From the NCBI GenBank assembly GCA_031363085.1, contig JANLTU010000225.1, forward strand, positions 1 through 15,396: DNA of 15,396 nt, in the 5' to 3' direction. Positions 14,806 through 15,396 of this stretch are shown here, in pieces (within the stretch, counting starts at the first letter, position 1; every line of letters starts with the position of its first letter). The translations under genes and the position numbers were made by a program. Source of the DNA: UBA6921 sp031363085. GTDB lineage: Bacteria > Pseudomonadota > Gammaproteobacteria > SG8-11. A model generated the notes under the pieces. It worked only from the letters and a program-made list of their open reading frames with translations, was not told the DNA's origin and searched no databases.

Positions 14806-14833
14806 TTGTATTCACGCAAATAGTTGTTATATT
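14806..14833 (+). promoter_or_regulatory. Candidate promoter of the LysR-type gene
   Basis: TTGTAT (14806-14811) and TATATT (14828-14833) are 16 bases apart in an AT-rich 73-bp gap after the pump gene. The low GC of this gap against its surroundings supports a promoter here, so the regulator may be transcribed on its own as well as by read-through. Confidence 0.35.
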
Positions 14834-14874
14834 TCATCAAATAATAATCTTTTTTATGGGAAGGGTATCGGATT

Positions 14875-15396
14875 ATGGCAGACCGCAGACTGCAGGTGTT
14901 TCACGCTGTCGCTCGCTTGTTAAGTTTCACTAAAGCCGCCGAGTCTCTACACATGACTCAACCGGCCGTGACATTCCAGGTTCGGCAGCTCGAAGAACAT
15001 TTCAACACACGCTTGTTTGATCGCACCCACAACCGCATCAGCCTGACCGATGCGGGCCGGCGCGTGTACGAATACGGCGACAAGATTTTCCGGCTCTATA
15101 ACGACATGGAAAACGCAGTGCGTGAAATCACCGGCGATGTGAGCGGGGTGCTGATTATCGGTGCCAGCACTACCATCGCGGAATACATGTTACCGGCATT
15201 ATTGGGCGATTTTAAACAGAAATACCCGGACGTGAATATCCGCCTGCGTGTTTCGAACACCGAAGGCATTGTGTCGATGGTGGAAAACAACATCATCGAC
15301 CTGGGCGTGGTGGAAGCGCCGGTGACCAACAAAAATTTGGCGGTGGAATTATGCCGCGTCGACAAGCTGGTGTGCGCGGTGCCGCCCAAACACCCG
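14875..15396 (+). CDS. LysR-type transcriptional regulator (partial, first 174 residues)
   Basis: The frame is open from the ATG at 14875 to the window end. The N-terminal winged helix-turn-helix is intact: LQVFHAVARLLSFTKAAESLHMTQPAVTFQVRQLEEHF (about 6-43) then TRLFDRTHNRISLTDAGRRVYEY. A linker helix follows, then the start of the substrate-binding domain (GVLIIGASTTIAEYMLPALLGDFKQKYPDVNIRLRV, about 89-124). This resembles the CysB/CbbR-like part of the LysR family, but the inducer cannot be named. AAGGG lies nine bases upstream of the ATG. A nearer-upstream ATG at 14856 is out of frame. It is on the same strand as the pump genes and is a plausible regulator of them. Confidence 0.93.
   Translation, partial: MADRRLQVFHAVARLLSFTKAAESLHMTQPAVTFQVRQLEEHFNTRLFDRTHNRISLTDAGRRVYEYGDKIFRLYNDMENAVREITGDVSGVLIIGASTTIAEYMLPALLGDFKQKYPDVNIRLRVSNTEGIVSMVENNIIDLGVVEAPVTNKNLAVELCRVDKLVCAVPPKHP

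Overview
The window is GC-rich chromosomal DNA from a Gram-negative bacterium. The type of efflux pump, the Lol-like machinery, the lipobox lipoprotein and the style of the regulators fit a proteobacterium, most likely gammaproteobacterial. No ribosomal or other marker gene is present, so the placement is tentative.

Region 1 (1-908, minus strand) is the edge of an integron-type gene-cassette array with no integrase gene in view. Two cassettes can be bounded exactly. One encodes a 94-residue WYL-like protein, the other a 97-residue protein of unknown function with a CxxC motif. Each is followed by an attC site whose R'' box matches the R' box at the head of its own cassette. The R' box of the second attC is interrupted by what looks like the 5' end of a group IIC intron, which runs out of the window at position 1. 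Between the array and the next gene (910-1027) lie three copies of a 21-24 nt motif in alternating orientation.

Region 2 (1083-7418, minus strand) is a tightly packed seven-gene operon. In order of transcription it encodes a periplasmic helical-repeat protein, a LolD/MacB-type ATPase, an FtsX-type permease, a LolA-like outer-membrane lipoprotein-sorting protein, a predicted outer-membrane beta-barrel, a LytS-class histidine kinase and a LytTR response regulator. Most junctions are 4-base ATGA overlaps. The layout suggests a complete inner-membrane to outer-membrane transport route co-expressed with its own two-component system. The cargo is unknown.

Region 3 (7714-10344) holds single genes: an AHSA1/SRPBCC protein on the plus strand, then on the minus strand a secreted tetratricopeptide protein and a DUF4136-like lipoprotein.

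Region 4 (10525-15396, plus strand) is an RND efflux operon. It has a membrane-fusion protein overlapping an AcrB-type pump by ATGA, with no outer-membrane channel gene, followed by a LysR-type regulator cut off by the window end. A palindrome overlapping a candidate promoter upstream of the pump genes is a likely operator.
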